Shown here one piece after another: positions 49,486 to 58,470 of a stretch of 63,706 bases of DNA. The stretch comes from an uncultured Eubacteriales bacterium (lineage in GTDB: Bacteria > Bacillota > Clostridia > Oscillospirales > Acutalibacteraceae): the NCBI GenBank assembly GCA_949292775.1, contig CASFBL010000011.1, positions 1 to 63,706 of the forward strand, written 5' to 3'. Within the stretch, counting starts at the first letter, position 1, and each line of letters opens with the position of its first letter. The notes below the pieces were generated by a model. The model was not told where the DNA came from. It did no database searches and worked only from the letters and a program-made list of their open reading frames with translations. Both the position numbers and the translations under genes were made by a program.

Positions 49486-51693
49486 ATGCAGAAACTGTGG
49501 TATAAATCTCCTGCCCGCCTTTGGCGCGAAGCACTGCCCATAGGCAACGGCTATACGGCGGCTATGCTGTTCGGCGGCAAACGCACAGAGAAAATCGCAT
49601 TTAACGATGCGACGCTGTGGTCGGGCTATCCGAAAGACTATAACGACCCAAACAGCCTTGCCTATTTACAGGAAGTGCGCGAGCTGATTTTTGCGGGGAA
49701 GCAAAAAGCGGCCGAAGAGCTGGCACAAAAGAAGCTTTGCGGGTTTTACAGCGAAAGCTTTTTGCCGCTGGGTGATTTGAAGCTGACCTTCTGCCGGCTC
49801 GCAACCGGCAATTATCGCAGGGAGCTGGATTTGCAGAATGCAGTATATACCGTGCAGACAGCCGGTGTGCGCCGCGAGGCCTTTGCGTCGAACCCGGACA
49901 GAGTTGTGGTTTACCGCATTACCGCCGAGCGTCCTTTCAATGTCACCCTCTCCGCAAAAAGCAAGCTGCACAGCGCGGTTTCTGTGGACGAGGGACTCAA
50001 CCTTACCGGCAATGCGCCGGATTATGTTGCGCCGAATTATCTGCGCACACAGCGCCACCCCGTGCACTATGAAGAAGGCAAGGGCATGGCTTTCGCCCTG
50101 CGCTGCGAAGCGGATACAGACGGGCACATGCATTTTGGCAGCAAGAAAATCCGCATTACCGGCGCAAAGCAGGTAACTTTATACTGTACCACAGCCACAG
50201 GGTTTAACGGCTATCGGGAAATGCCGGACACCTCCCGGCGTAATGTGCTGCAAAAATGCCGGAAGGCGCTTGCTGCACTTACCCGCGAATATGAACCGAT
50301 GAAGCAGCGCCATATTGCCGATTATCAGACATTATGGAACCGGCAAAGCATTTCTTTTTCGGAAGAGAGCCCGCTGCCGACCGACCAGCTGTTGGCAAAT
50401 GCCAAAGGCGGCAGCGCTTCCGCTGCGCTTTGTGAGCTGCTTTACAATTACGGCAAATATATGATCATCGCGGGAAGCCGCCCGGGCGGCGAACCGCTGA
50501 ATTTGCAGGGGCAGTGGAACAGCTCTGTCCGTCCGCCGTGGAGCAGTAACTATACGGTCAACATCAATACCCAAATGAACTATTGGGGCGCGGGAAGAGC
50601 ACACCTGACCGAATGCATCGAGCCGCTGGTGCGTATGGTCTATGAAACGATGTGCAACGGACGGGAAACCGCCCGCATCAACTATGGCTGCGGCGGCTTT
50701 GCATGCAACCACAATGTGGACCTTTGGCGGAAAACACCGCCTGTGCAGGGCACCTGCAATTATATGCTTGCGCCGTTGTGCGGGGTGTGGCTTGCGAACG
50801 AAGTGTTCCGGCACTATCAAAACGGCGGGCTTGCAGACTATGCTGACAAAATTGAAGAAATTGCCGAAGAAGCGGCTCGCTTTGCCAGCGAGTATCTGAT
50901 TCTGCACGACGGGTATTATGTCATTTGCCCCTCGACCTCTCCAGAAAATGAATTCCGCGGCGACGGGGTTTCCGGTTTGGATTATGCCTCGGCATTTGAC
51001 ATGGGGCTTGTCCGTCAAAGCTTTAAAAACTATCTTTCTTTAGAGCGCGACGATGCGCTTTCCAAGGATATCCGCGAAAAGCTTCCGAAGCTGTATCCGT
51101 TCGGAAAGGGGAGCACCGGCATTTTAGAATGGCACGCGGATTTTGAAACGCCTGAAAAAGGGCACCGCCATTTCTCACCGCTGTATGCGTTTTATCCCGG
51201 CAACCTGATTGGGTATCACAGCGACCCAGAAAAAACGGGCTGGATAAGCGATTTGTTCCATTTCCGCCTGCAAAATTCCGGGCAGCACATCGGCTGGTCG
51301 GCGGCGTGGGCGATTAGCCTTTCCGCCCGGCTGCACGACGCACAGACCGCAAAGAAGGTAATTGACGGCATGCTCGCCAATTCCGTTTTTAAAAATCTGT
51401 TTTGCGTGCACCCGCCGTTCCTGTTCCAAATCGACGGCAACTTAGGCTTTGTTGCCGGTATCAACGAAACGCTGGTTTATGAGGAAGACGGCATTTTAGA
51501 CTTGCTGCCTGCCGCACCCGATATTTTCAAAAAAGGCAGTGTGCGCGGGATGTTTGTCAACGGTGCGTCGGTTTCGTTTGCATGGACCAACGGCGTTGTG
51601 ACTGCGATAGAAAGCGACCGGAAAATCACTGTGCGGCGTGACCGGATAAGCCCGGACGCAGTTTTATCGGATACAGTACATTTGACGGAATAA
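49486..51693 (+). CDS. GH95 alpha-L-fucosidase, cytoplasmic
   Basis: This 735-residue protein has the GH95 N-terminal beta-domain (WREALPIGNGYTAAMLFGG, FNDATLWSGYPKDYND) and an (alpha/alpha)6 catalytic barrel with NINTQMNYWGAGRAHLTECI and the late HPPFLFQIDGNLGF. GH95 enzymes use inversion to remove alpha-1,2-fucose or, in some members, alpha-L-galactose. An in-frame ATG at 49480 overlaps the previous stop codon, but GAGG spacing favours 49486. No signal peptide. Together with GH29 it gives the run two fucosidases with different linkage preference. Confidence 0.93.
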   Translation: MQKLWYKSPARLWREALPIGNGYTAAMLFGGKRTEKIAFNDATLWSGYPKDYNDPNSLAYLQEVRELIFAGKQKAAEELAQKKLCGFYSESFLPLGDLKLTFCRLATGNYRRELDLQNAVYTVQTAGVRREAFASNPDRVVVYRITAERPFNVTLSAKSKLHSAVSVDEGLNLTGNAPDYVAPNYLRTQRHPVHYEEGKGMAFALRCEADTDGHMHFGSKKIRITGAKQVTLYCTTATGFNGYREMPDTSRRNVLQKCRKALAALTREYEPMKQRHIADYQTLWNRQSISFSEESPLPTDQLLANAKGGSASAALCELLYNYGKYMIIAGSRPGGEPLNLQGQWNSSVRPPWSSNYTVNINTQMNYWGAGRAHLTECIEPLVRMVYETMCNGRETARINYGCGGFACNHNVDLWRKTPPVQGTCNYMLAPLCGVWLANEVFRHYQNGGLADYADKIEEIAEEAARFASEYLILHDGYYVICPSTSPENEFRGDGVSGLDYASAFDMGLVRQSFKNYLSLERDDALSKDIREKLPKLYPFGKGSTGILEWHADFETPEKGHRHFSPLYAFYPGNLIGYHSDPEKTGWISDLFHFRLQNSGQHIGWSAAWAISLSARLHDAQTAKKVIDGMLANSVFKNLFCVHPPFLFQIDGNLGFVAGINETLVYEEDGILDLLPAAPDIFKKGSVRGMFVNGASVSFAWTNGVVTAIESDRKITVRRDRISPDAVLSDTVHLTE

Positions 51694-51707
51694 GAGAGGC
51701 GAAAGCA

Positions 51708-52700
51708 ATGAAAAGGATTGTTTCTGTTTTTTTGGTGATGGGCATGATGCTTACCTTGTTTGCCGGCTGCGGCAAGACTACGGAGGAAATCGTCCGTACA
51801 GAGGACACGGTTTACAGCGTGTTGCAGATTACGGATGTACATATCCTCAACGATGAGAAAAAAGATGAAAAAGCATTTCGCGATATTACCAAAATGGTGG
51901 ATGCGGCGAAACCCGATTTGATTGTTGTAACCGGCGACATCACAAGCGAAGCGGACAATCTGACCGCAATCAAGACCTTTGGTGCGTTTATGGAAAAACT
52001 GGAAATTCCGTGGGCATTTGTCTATGGCAACCATGACGCCGAAGGGGACGCAGACAAGGACGCGATTGACGAATACTTGCTGTCTTTGGAATACTGCGTG
52101 TATGAGCGCGGCGACCCGGCTATTACCGGGCACGGGAATTATTACCGCAATGTGACGGATGCTTCCGGCAAGCCCATTATGACGCTCTTTATGATGGACA
52201 GCAATATGTACGACGAAGCAAACGGCGGGTATGACCATTTCCATGAGGACCAAATCGAGTGGTATAAAAATACCGTGCAGTCCATTGCTGAGGAAACCAA
52301 CGGCGATGCGTCAAAAGTCGTGCCCTCTCTCGCCTTTTTCCATATCCCGATGCAGGAGTTCACCGCCGCTTATGATGCGGCCAAAAAAGACGGCGGCAAG
52401 CTGTTTGGCTACCGCTTTGAAGATGAATGCCCGCCCACACAGGATGACCAGATGTTTGAAACTATGGTGGAGCTTGGCAGCACCAAGGGCGTTTTTGTTG
52501 GCCATGACCATATGAACAATTATGAAGTGGAGTATTCCGGCATCCGCCTTTGCTATGGGCTTTCTTGTGACCACAATATCTACCTTGTTCCCATGCGCGG
52601 CGGCAACCTCATCAATATAAAAGCCGATGGCTCATTCACCACGCAAAAGCTTATGTGTCACCGCGTTATCGGTACGCTGACCGTTACGGACGAAAAATAA
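51708..52700 (+). CDS. Lipoprotein calcineurin-like metallophosphoesterase
   Basis: This 330-residue protein begins with a lipoprotein signal (VFLVMGMMLTLFAGC, lipobox LFAGC), so it is tethered outside. Motifs are VLQITDVHIL (Asp-x-His), VVTGDIT, VYGNHDAEG, FFHIPMQE and FVGHDHMNN, complete for two-metal catalysis. It lies between the GH95 and GH35 genes with about 15-bp gaps. Confidence 0.92.
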   Translation: MKRIVSVFLVMGMMLTLFAGCGKTTEEIVRTEDTVYSVLQITDVHILNDEKKDEKAFRDITKMVDAAKPDLIVVTGDITSEADNLTAIKTFGAFMEKLEIPWAFVYGNHDAEGDADKDAIDEYLLSLEYCVYERGDPAITGHGNYYRNVTDASGKPIMTLFMMDSNMYDEANGGYDHFHEDQIEWYKNTVQSIAEETNGDASKVVPSLAFFHIPMQEFTAAYDAAKKDGGKLFGYRFEDECPPTQDDQMFETMVELGSTKGVFVGHDHMNNYEVEYSGIRLCYGLSCDHNIYLVPMRGGNLINIKADGSFTTQKLMCHRVIGTLTVTDEK

Positions 52701-52715
52701 AGGCGGAGGGATTTT

Positions 52716-54839
52716 ATGCAGATCGAGATCAAAGCAAACTTTAAGCCGGTGGAGTCGGGCAATTTCCATTATGGAAACATGGAAAGCCGTTACGGAGTTA
52801 ATACCATTTACTTCACCAAGGACGGCAAGCCTTTTGTGCCGATTGCCGGAGAATTTCATTTTTCCCGCTATCCGCATGCCTTTTGGCGTAAAGAGCTTTT
52901 AAAGATGCGCGACTGCGGAATCAATGTGGTCTCCACCTATGTTTTCTGGAATTTCCATGAGGAAGAAAAGGGGAAGTTCCAGTTTGAAGGGGACAATAAC
53001 ATTGCCGGTTTTTTGGCGCTTTGCCGCGAGATTTCCATGCCCTGCATTTTGCGCATTGGTCCGTGGTGCCACGGTGAGGTGCTGCGCGGCGGCTTCCCGA
53101 AGCGCATCAACAAAATGCCGCGCAAACGCTCAAACAACGAAGCGTATCTGCGTGAGGTCGAGGGCTACTTCCGCGGGCTTTACAATGAAGTGAAGCCGTA
53201 TTTAGATGGGAAAACCGTAATCGGCATTCAGCTGGAAAACGAATATACCGGCAGCACCGAGCACATTCGAACGCTGCGGCGCATTGCGGAAAAAGTTGGT
53301 TTTAAAACGCCGTTTTTCACCATGACGCTTTGGCCGTCCAATCGTCCCGATGACGAGTTCCTGCCCATGGCGGGCGGTTACCCGGACGCGCCGTGGGCAC
53401 GCGGCAAAAAGCAGCTTGCCCCCGACAACCGTTTTGCCATTACTCCGGGCAGATCTGAAACCGATATCGGCGAAGATTTGCTGAAAACAAAAAAAGCAAA
53501 GCGCGGTGCGTTCGGCAATGTGCCGTATGCCTCCTGTGAAACCGGCCCCGGCAATCAGGTGTCACAGCACCGGCGTCCCTGGATTTCTGAAAAGGACGGC
53601 TATGGCGTGGGCTTTGCGAAATTTGCTTCCGGCGTGAACTGGCTTGGGTATTACATGTTCCACGGCGGCCGAAATCCGAGCGACCGCCCCATGCAGGAAA
53701 CCAGAAAAACCGGGTACCCGAACAACTACCCCATTGTGGATTATGATTTTCAGGCGCCTTTGAGCCGTTACGGCGAATGCCGTGCACACGGCGACCGTCT
53801 GCGGCTGATGCATACCTTTATTCAGTCCTTTGACCCGCAGATTGCTGAAAAACAACCGTTTTTCCCCAAGTGGAATAGCGATGACCCTCGTGATATTTCC
53901 TTTTTGAAGTGCTCGGTGCGTATGGACGAGCAAATGTCGGGCTATTTCTTTGCAGGTAATTATGAAAGAGGGCTTGCCCGGCCTGATTATGAGCAGGTGT
54001 GCGTAACGGTGCAAAGCGGCGGCAAAACGCTTTGCCTTCCGGAAATTACTGTCAAAGCAGACGCTATGTTCTTTTATCCGTTTAACCTGACTGTGGCGGG
54101 CACAAAGCTCGATTATGTTTTGGCACAGCCGATTGCCAAAACAGAGAACGACGGAAAACAGACTTTGTTCTTTGTGGAATGCCCCGGCATTTCGCCGCGC
54201 TTTTCCGCGGACGGGCGCGTTACAGAGCTTTCGGTTGACGCGCCGTATGTGTTCAAAGGCAAAGACGGTGAAGCAGAAATTTTGGTGCTTTCCGAAGCGC
54301 GTGCAAAACAATTTCATCTCATAAACGGCAAGCCTGTTTTTGCCGTCGGCACGGTTTACAGCGACAAAACCACGGTGTATTGCGAGACAACACAAGGCTT
54401 TTTAGGAGAACAGGCGGTTTCAGAGCAGAAACTGGACGACTACTTCACGCTTTCTCCCTGTGCGCGGCGCAGCCTGCCGTTCAATAGTTATCTGTATTCG
54501 GCAGGAAAACGGTATTTTTATCGTCTGCAAATCAATTCAAAAGTCTTTTCACAGGCAGGGGATGTGCAGCTGGAATTTGATTTTACCGGCTTGAATTTGC
54601 AGGTGTTCTGCGGTGAACAGCTGCTGAACGACTATTTCAATACAGACGGAATATTTGTCATGCGGCTCGGTGAATATAAAGATGTGCTGACAAAAAATCC
54701 GGAACTGGTTATCCGCGCTGTTCCGGCAACCCGGTTCGGCGTTGGGCATGTTTACAGCGAGATTCCCATGCCGCCGGGCAAAGTGGAGCTGCGGCTGCGG
54801 CGTGCTGCGGGCGTGCAGACAATTTGTGCGGAAATCTGA
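52716..54839 (+). CDS. GH35 beta-galactosidase-like enzyme, cytoplasmic
   Basis: This 707-residue protein has the GH35 TIM barrel. FVPIAGEFHFSRYPHAFWR and INVVSTYVFWNFHEEEKG open it, the acid/base Glu176 is in GIQLENEY, and the likely nucleophile Glu275 is in YASCETGPGNQ. C-terminal beta-domains follow. GGAGGG precedes the ATG. GH35 enzymes remove terminal beta-galactose, for example from core-1 or type-1 chains, which suits the other enzymes in the run. Confidence 0.9.
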   Translation: MQIEIKANFKPVESGNFHYGNMESRYGVNTIYFTKDGKPFVPIAGEFHFSRYPHAFWRKELLKMRDCGINVVSTYVFWNFHEEEKGKFQFEGDNNIAGFLALCREISMPCILRIGPWCHGEVLRGGFPKRINKMPRKRSNNEAYLREVEGYFRGLYNEVKPYLDGKTVIGIQLENEYTGSTEHIRTLRRIAEKVGFKTPFFTMTLWPSNRPDDEFLPMAGGYPDAPWARGKKQLAPDNRFAITPGRSETDIGEDLLKTKKAKRGAFGNVPYASCETGPGNQVSQHRRPWISEKDGYGVGFAKFASGVNWLGYYMFHGGRNPSDRPMQETRKTGYPNNYPIVDYDFQAPLSRYGECRAHGDRLRLMHTFIQSFDPQIAEKQPFFPKWNSDDPRDISFLKCSVRMDEQMSGYFFAGNYERGLARPDYEQVCVTVQSGGKTLCLPEITVKADAMFFYPFNLTVAGTKLDYVLAQPIAKTENDGKQTLFFVECPGISPRFSADGRVTELSVDAPYVFKGKDGEAEILVLSEARAKQFHLINGKPVFAVGTVYSDKTTVYCETTQGFLGEQAVSEQKLDDYFTLSPCARRSLPFNSYLYSAGKRYFYRLQINSKVFSQAGDVQLEFDFTGLNLQVFCGEQLLNDYFNTDGIFVMRLGEYKDVLTKNPELVIRAVPATRFGVGHVYSEIPMPPGKVELRLRRAAGVQTICAEI

Positions 54840-54856
54840 AGAAAAGCGGAAAAACG

Positions 54857-56206
54857 ATGTCAAATCAAGTTTTGCCTTTTTACTACGATTATACAAAGTG
54901 CATGGTTATGAAGCTTTCCATGGCAAATCCGGACCGGAAAAATCCGGAAAAAAGCCTTGTGCACATGACTTTTGAAGAAGCGCTGGACTGCATAAAAGCC
55001 ATTGATGCCATGACCGAGGGCATTACCAAAATTTATTATCTTGTCGGCTGGCAGTATTGCGGGCACGACGACCGTTACCCGGATTTTTTTGAAGTGAACA
55101 AGGCGCTCAAGCGCCCGCAGGACAAAACCGCGCGCGATAGCCTTTTGTGGCTGCACGAAGCGGCAAAAGCCTATCACTCGGTTGTAAGCCTGCATATCAA
55201 TTTTAACGACGCTTACGAAGATGCGCCTTCTTTCGAGACTTTTGTGCAAAAAAACGCACTTATCCGCGACCGGCAGGGAAACCCGCATGCGATTGAACGC
55301 TATAACGGAAAGCGCTGCTACAAGACCTGTCTTAAAACTTATTGGGAAAGCGGCTTGTTCCAAAAGCAGTTTGACCGCCTTTTGGATTTTCTCCCGTTTT
55401 TGCAGACCTGCCACACGGTGCATGTCGACAATTTTCAGTGCTATCACAATTATCATCCGAGCGTGAGCATTCGGGAAATGCAGGAAGCGCGCCGGAAAAT
55501 GATTTTGTACGCGCACGAAAAAGGTATTGATATCACATCGGAATTTACCTATAAGGAAGACGAGACGCTCCCGAACCGAATGCCGTTCGGGCTTTCGCGC
55601 GAACACCACTACAAAACGCCCATCAACACGCTGGGGCTGATTCCGTTAAGCTGGTGGTGCACGCGCATGCGCCGGATAGAATATGTAGAGATCCCGCCGG
55701 AGGTATACTGCGGCGGGCTTTATAAGGACGGAAACTACGGAAAATATCTTTACGGCAATATGCACGGTGAGGATTTGATTCACCCCAAAGAGCAGGGGTG
55801 GAAAGCAAAGTTTTTGCACGAATTTGCAACATTGCAGGTGCCTTATCATTTCCTGTGCACGCACCGGCGGCTTTCCATTTCCGGCCACGGACTTACCGCG
55901 CGCTGTGTCTTTTCCGACGGGATTGTTTCTTGCCGCCGCCGTCAAAAAATCACTTGGGGCGGCGATGTGCTGAAAGAAAAGGACACGCTTTTTTTGCCAA
56001 TTGTGCAGCGCGACCGGGTGTGGCTGGCTTACAGCGCGACCGGCGACCGCCGCCGCTGGCCGGTAAAGGTCGAAAATGCCGATGCGGTGGAAATCAGCCG
56101 ACTTACGCCGAACGGATATGAGTTTGTGCGCGAAGAGGTCGTGCGCGACGGTTGTTTGTTTTTGAGCCTTGAAAAAGGAGAGGCGCTGCTTATACGATTC
56201 AAATAA
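54857..56206 (+). CDS. GH101-like glycosidase, second copy, cytoplasmic
   Basis: This 449-residue protein is a paralogue of the one at 35003-36301. It shares YYLVGWQYCGHDDRYPDFFE, DKTARDSLLWLHEAAKAYH and SLHINFNDAYEDAP. The candidate nucleophile is Asp191 in HVDNFQ and the candidate acid/base Glu229 in DITSEFTYK. No signal peptide or added modules. The ribosome-binding site (GCGGAAA) is weak, so it may depend on coupling to the GH35 gene ending 17 bp upstream. Divergence outside the core suggests the two copies have different aglycone preference. Confidence 0.6.
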   Translation: MSNQVLPFYYDYTKCMVMKLSMANPDRKNPEKSLVHMTFEEALDCIKAIDAMTEGITKIYYLVGWQYCGHDDRYPDFFEVNKALKRPQDKTARDSLLWLHEAAKAYHSVVSLHINFNDAYEDAPSFETFVQKNALIRDRQGNPHAIERYNGKRCYKTCLKTYWESGLFQKQFDRLLDFLPFLQTCHTVHVDNFQCYHNYHPSVSIREMQEARRKMILYAHEKGIDITSEFTYKEDETLPNRMPFGLSREHHYKTPINTLGLIPLSWWCTRMRRIEYVEIPPEVYCGGLYKDGNYGKYLYGNMHGEDLIHPKEQGWKAKFLHEFATLQVPYHFLCTHRRLSISGHGLTARCVFSDGIVSCRRRQKITWGGDVLKEKDTLFLPIVQRDRVWLAYSATGDRRRWPVKVENADAVEISRLTPNGYEFVREEVVRDGCLFLSLEKGEALLIRFK

Positions 56207-56231
56207 AGCTGCAAAAAGAAAGGGGATTTGA

Positions 56232-57365
56232 ATGAAAAAGTATTTTTGCACTGCAATGTGTGCGGTTCTGCTTTGTCTTATGCTGCTTGGCTGCGGCAAG
56301 GCGGAAGAAACATATCTGCAAGAGATTAACGGGTATTCTTTCTGGGAAAACGACTTGAGCACGGCCGTGCCCGAATACCGTACATATGACCATGTGCATG
56401 CATTTTTAGACGAAGGAACGCTGCAAAACGGCGACACGGTTTCCAAAGACGGCAAGGTCAGAAAAGTTTTGTTTTTAGGCTTTGACGGCATGCGTGCCGA
56501 TGCACTTACCAATGTGCTGTTTGATGAAAACACCTTTGACACCAACGGCTATAATGCACAGCCGCCGTACAGCGGTATCCGGGAGATTCAGAAAACAGGC
56601 GGTGTATATATCGCCTATTGCGGCGGGGAAAAGGGAACGGACACCCAGCAGTCCACCTCCACTTCGGCAAGCTGGACTTCGCATTTTACCGGCGTGTGGG
56701 GCGTTAAACACGGCATTCGTGAAAACGAAGACAGCAAAAATCTGGATTATAAGACCTTTATGCTGGAATATGCCGAACAGGGGCTGCAAACCAGTATCGC
56801 CTTTGACTGGGAGCAGTATTTTGACATCAACTTAAAAGAAGAAGTGCGCTATGTCTCCGAGCACCCGGAGCTGGAAATGCGTTTTTGCGATATCGACCGG
56901 GCAAAAGCGGATGCACTGCCGCAGGATGCACTCACAGACGATCTCACGCTTTATAATTTCATCGCGGCAGAAACGCCGTCCCAAAAAGAACCGTATGACG
57001 AAGGCATGCGCGACTATGTTTTGGAGAGAATCGAAGCCGGAGACGATATCGTGGTAGGCATTTTCCATAACATTGACAGCAACGGCCACACCTATACTTT
57101 TTCCAATGAAACCCCGCAATATGTAAATTCGGTGCGCACCTGCGATTTGTATGCTTATGATATTGTGCAGGCCATTGCCGAACGCGAGCGCACACAGAAT
57201 GAAGAGTGGCTGATTATCATGGCAAATGACCACGGCGGCACCGGGCAGGGGCACGGTGAACAGTCTGCACAGGAACGCACCACTTGGATTGCGACCAACA
57301 GAAAATTAGATACGGCTTGGTATTCTGTCGGTTATGACGGATACAATGTGCAGCAGGGAGGTTAA
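56232..57365 (+). CDS. Alkaline-phosphatase-superfamily lipoprotein (phosphodiesterase/sulfatase fold)
   Basis: This 377-residue protein has a lipoprotein signal (MCAVLLCLMLLGCG, lipobox LLGC). The fold's metal-binding acids are in VLFLGFDGMRADAL. The nucleophile is probably a Thr or Ser in STSTSASWTSHFTG; no sulfatase Cys/Ser-x-Pro-x-Arg motif is present, so a phospho-substrate is more likely than a sulfate. Later ligands are in FHNIDSNGHTY and MANDHGGTGQGHG. It starts a trio of exported phosphoesterases at the end of the run. Confidence 0.82.
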   Translation: MKKYFCTAMCAVLLCLMLLGCGKAEETYLQEINGYSFWENDLSTAVPEYRTYDHVHAFLDEGTLQNGDTVSKDGKVRKVLFLGFDGMRADALTNVLFDENTFDTNGYNAQPPYSGIREIQKTGGVYIAYCGGEKGTDTQQSTSTSASWTSHFTGVWGVKHGIRENEDSKNLDYKTFMLEYAEQGLQTSIAFDWEQYFDINLKEEVRYVSEHPELEMRFCDIDRAKADALPQDALTDDLTLYNFIAAETPSQKEPYDEGMRDYVLERIEAGDDIVVGIFHNIDSNGHTYTFSNETPQYVNSVRTCDLYAYDIVQAIAERERTQNEEWLIIMANDHGGTGQGHGEQSAQERTTWIATNRKLDTAWYSVGYDGYNVQQGG

Positions 57366-57368
57366 ACC

Positions 57369-58445
57369 ATGACCAAAAAAAGAAAACTGCGGATTTTTCG
57401 AAATGTTGTCTGCGTTTTGCTGGCAATTCTGCTGGTGATTGCCGCAATTTTGTTTTTCCCGCTGAACGGGAAAAAACATGTGGAAATCTGGAGCAGTGAT
57501 CAGGCGTTTGATATCGGCAAGATACAGACGGTTGAAAAGGACCCGGAAAAAGCGTTTAAAATTTTGCTGCTTACCGACACGCAGCTTTGGTCAAATCCGT
57601 CGGACAACGCGGCGTGCTATGAACAGATACGCGCGCTGGTCGAGCAAACACAGCCGGATATGCTCGCAACGGTCGGCGACAATGTTTCGGGCGCGACATC
57701 CCGGTTCCTGCTGAAAAACTTTATTAAAGTTATGGATTCCTTCGAGCTTCCCTGGACAGTCGTTTTCGGAAATCATGACAACGAGATACCAATGACAACG
57801 CTCAACTGGCAGGGCGACCAGCTTGAAAAATCGGAATACTGCCTGTTCCAAAAGGGGCCGTCCAATCTTTACGGCTGCGGAAATTATGTGGTCAATATTA
57901 CGGAAAGCGGCGCGCCGATATATTCCCTTTACATGTTTGACAACGGCAGATACATAGAATATGATGACGGTTCTACGCGAGAGGTCTATATGGGCTATGA
58001 GCAGATTGCCTGGTATGCGTGGAATGTTGAGGGCATCAGCAAAAGCGCCGGCAAGACAGTGCCGTCTATGACTTTCACGCATTTTGCGCCGCCTGAAATG
58101 AAGACTGCAGTTGAAAGCCTTTGCGTGCAGGATGAGAACGGACAATATACGGTTCCCGAGGACTATGGTTTTGGCATCTGCGATTATTTGCCGGGCTGTG
58201 CGCCGGTCAATTCCGGGTTCTTTGCAAAATGCAAGGAACTTGGTTCGACAAAGTATATGTTCTTCGGCCATGACCACGAAAACAACGCTTCTCTGACTTA
58301 TGACGGCATTACCATGACCTATGGTTTGAAAACCGGACCGTCTCCGGCGCCCTGGAATTCTGCCGAAGAAACAGGCGGCACACTGATTACGATTGGAAAC
58401 GCTGACGCAGACTATGCAGTTTCTGTGGAGCACATTGTTTTGTAA
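57369..58445 (+). CDS. Membrane-anchored metallophosphoesterase (Asp-x-Gln variant)
   Basis: This 358-residue protein has an N-terminal membrane anchor (VVCVLLAILLVIAAILFFPL) and an external metallophosphoesterase domain: LLLTDTQLW, ATVGDNVSG, VVFGNHDNE, FTHFAPPE and FFGHDHENN. Motif I is Asp-x-Gln instead of Asp-x-His. GGGAGG precedes the ATG. It is closely related to the next gene (shared FELPW/FGIPW, GGTLITIGNA and VEH ends), so the pair looks like a tandem duplication. Confidence 0.91.
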   Translation: MTKKRKLRIFRNVVCVLLAILLVIAAILFFPLNGKKHVEIWSSDQAFDIGKIQTVEKDPEKAFKILLLTDTQLWSNPSDNAACYEQIRALVEQTQPDMLATVGDNVSGATSRFLLKNFIKVMDSFELPWTVVFGNHDNEIPMTTLNWQGDQLEKSEYCLFQKGPSNLYGCGNYVVNITESGAPIYSLYMFDNGRYIEYDDGSTREVYMGYEQIAWYAWNVEGISKSAGKTVPSMTFTHFAPPEMKTAVESLCVQDENGQYTVPEDYGFGICDYLPGCAPVNSGFFAKCKELGSTKYMFFGHDHENNASLTYDGITMTYGLKTGPSPAPWNSAEETGGTLITIGNADADYAVSVEHIVL

Positions 58446-58470
58446 GCGGTGACAAGAAAGGGAGTTGTAT

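Noticed and set aside
56232-57365. Sulfatase assignment for the alkaline-phosphatase-fold lipoprotein
   Set aside because: No Cys/Ser-x-Pro-x-Arg formylglycine motif is present, so a phospho-substrate is more likely.
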